From positions 1 to 22,224 of IMG/VR virus record IMGVR_UViG_3300037562_000102: a stretch of DNA of 22,224 bases; one strand, 5' to 3'. The translations under genes and the position numbers were made by a program. This document shows, piece by piece, positions 21,345 to 22,224 of this stretch. Position 1 is the first letter of the stretch. Each line of letters begins with the position of its first letter. The stretch is from a virus. Below the pieces are notes generated by a model. The model saw only the letters and a program-made list of their open reading frames with translations, was not told where the DNA came from and did not search any database.

Positions 21345-21854
21345 ATGGCCAACGAGTTCAAACCCACACCGGTCAGGAAGCCATTGCGTGAGCCGCTGCG
21401 CGACGCCCACGCGCGCGCCGCCGAAGTGCGCGCCAATAACGGCGGCGACATGGATTCCGGCACCGATACGTTTTACGTCGATCAGTCGGCTATTCCCGAG
21501 GGTTGGGGTTACGAGTGGCGCCGGCTGACTGTTTACGGCAAGGAAGATCCATCGTATCAGGTCAAGCTCGCACAGCAGGGCTGGGAGCCGGTGCCCGCCA
21601 GCCGCCACCCCGAGATGATGCCGCTCGGCACGACGGACAAGTTCATCACCCGCGAGGGCCAGATCCTGATGGAACGCCCCCTGGAGCTGATCGAGGAGGC
21701 GAAGCTTATCGAGCGCCGCAAGGCTCGCGAGCAGGTTCGCGTCAAGGAAGAGCAGCTCAACGCGCCGCCGCCGGGGCAATTCGAGCGTTCGAACAAGGAC
21801 TCGTCGCTCGTCAAGGTGAAGAAAAGCTACGCGCCCATGCCGGTCCCCGAGTGA
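21345..21854 (+). CDS. Virion-cluster protein of unknown role
   Basis: A 169-residue protein. ATG 21345 has a strong GGAGGT at 21335-21340. The first 30 residues are basic and flexible; the middle (IPEGWGYEWRRLTVYGKEDPSYQVKLAQQGWEPVPASRHPEMMP) is a conserved block often seen in a protein encoded just before the major capsid gene in podovirus-like phages, and the C-terminal part is a charged helix (LIEEAKLIERRKAREQVRVKEEQL). It may be a head-decoration or assembly protein; the family has no agreed function. An HNH-AP2 homing endonuclease gene on the other strand ends just 2 bases after its stop. Confidence 0.75.
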   Translation: MANEFKPTPVRKPLREPLRDAHARAAEVRANNGGDMDSGTDTFYVDQSAIPEGWGYEWRRLTVYGKEDPSYQVKLAQQGWEPVPASRHPEMMPLGTTDKFITREGQILMERPLELIEEAKLIERRKAREQVRVKEEQLNAPPPGQFERSNKDSSLVKVKKSYAPMPVPE

Positions 21855-21855
21855 G

Positions 21856-22224
21856 CTACGAACCGGGGTTAAAGAAAGCGCCGTGCAGCTTTTTTGCCCC
21901 GGCACAGTAAGCTTCGTGCGCTTCTTCTGCTGTGCTGAAGTACCCTAAATGGTGTAACTTGCCTTCGTAACGCGCGCTGGCGTAGTATGTTTTGCGTCGT
22001 TTGTGAAAGTATACTCCTTTAAACCCCGAAGTGTTGTTGGCCATCATGCCTCGGTTAGCACCATTATCAGGGTGTGTGGCTTTTCGCATGTTTAATATTC
22101 TATTATTAGTTTTGTTAGTATCTCTGTGGTCTATGTAATTTGGAGGTTCTTCTTTATAGTGTAGCTTCCACGCTACTCTATGGCACAGCAGCCTTCTGCC
22201 AAGTAGCTGCACTTCTAAGTACCC
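21856..22224 (-). CDS. HNH-AP2 homing endonuclease, N-terminus cut by window edge
   Basis: The minus-strand frame is open to the right edge, so the start lies beyond the window; a GTG at 22212 is probably internal. The visible 122 or so residues hold an HNH nuclease core (LCHRVAW, then YIDHRDTNKTNNRILNMRKAT, with the expected His and Asn residues) followed by an AP2-type DNA-binding domain (NTSGFKGVYFHKRRKTYYASARY, GKLHHLGYFSTAEEAHEAY, ending in HGAFFNP). This pairing is typical of free-standing homing endonucleases in phages. GC content is clearly lower than in the neighbours and it is antisense to the head operon, as expected for an inserted selfish gene. It is likely intact within the visible part. 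Confidence 0.9.
   Translation of the reverse strand, partial: GYLEVQLLGRRLLCHRVAWKLHYKEEPPNYIDHRDTNKTNNRILNMRKATHPDNGANRGMMANNTSGFKGVYFHKRRKTYYASARYEGKLHHLGYFSTAEEAHEAYCAGAKKLHGAFFNPGS

Overview
The window is a segment of a tailed double-stranded DNA phage (Caudoviricetes), or a prophage of one. It carries a primase-helicase, both terminase subunits, a portal protein, a polyvalent virion-type protein, a GroES-like co-chaperonin and a scaffold-like protein in a tightly packed order. No integrase or bacterial housekeeping gene is visible. The GC-rich coding (roughly 60 % in most genes), strong Shine-Dalgarno sites and protein style suggest a proteobacterial host, perhaps alphaproteobacterial; the host is an inference only.

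Layout. (1) 1-3.3 kb, replication: the tail of an unidentified gene, then a large Prim-Pol/VapE-type primase-helicase closed by a clear terminator. (2) 3.3-3.74 kb: an AT-rich, repeat-dense non-coding stretch with GAGTTAG repeats, an (AT)n run and an alternating purine-pyrimidine tract; it is a candidate origin or control region. (3) 3.7-7.1 kb, accessory and regulatory: an orphan gene on +, then a convergent minus-strand operon (DUF932 protein, then a phage-type Dam methyltransferase), and a divergent plus-strand pair of small genes. The two divergent promoters carry the same 9-base word in their spacers. A perfect 37-bp repeat makes the plus transcript complementary to the start of the DUF932 message. 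(4) 7.14-8.9 kb: a complete-looking IS200/IS605-type element with divergent tnpA and tnpB, sitting in the leader of the packaging genes. (5) 8.96-13.3 kb, packaging: a 40-residue membrane protein, small terminase, a small unknown, and a large terminase whose Walker A motif is split by a 355-residue LAGLIDADG intein; then a protein with a DUF2829/Tad2-like C-terminus and another unknown. (6) 13.3-18.3 kb: portal, and an 856-residue polyvalent protein with an ADP-ribosyltransferase-like domain. (7) 18.4-21.85 kb: small unknowns, a Gly/Pro-rich basic protein, a GroES-like co-chaperonin, a scaffold-like protein and a virion-associated protein. The major capsid gene is expected just past the right edge. 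(8) From 21.86 kb to the right edge: an HNH-AP2 homing endonuclease on the minus strand, cut by the window end.

How it fits together. The primase-helicase would replicate the genome, the terminase package it through the portal, and the scaffold plus GroES-like protein assist capsid assembly. The polyvalent ART-like protein and the DUF2829-like protein are candidates for counter-defence or host takeover. Three unrelated nuclease-bearing selfish elements (TnpB, LAGLIDADG intein, HNH-AP2) lie within about 15 kb around the packaging and head genes. Low-GC tracts inside the conserved cores of terL and portal hint at past conversion events.
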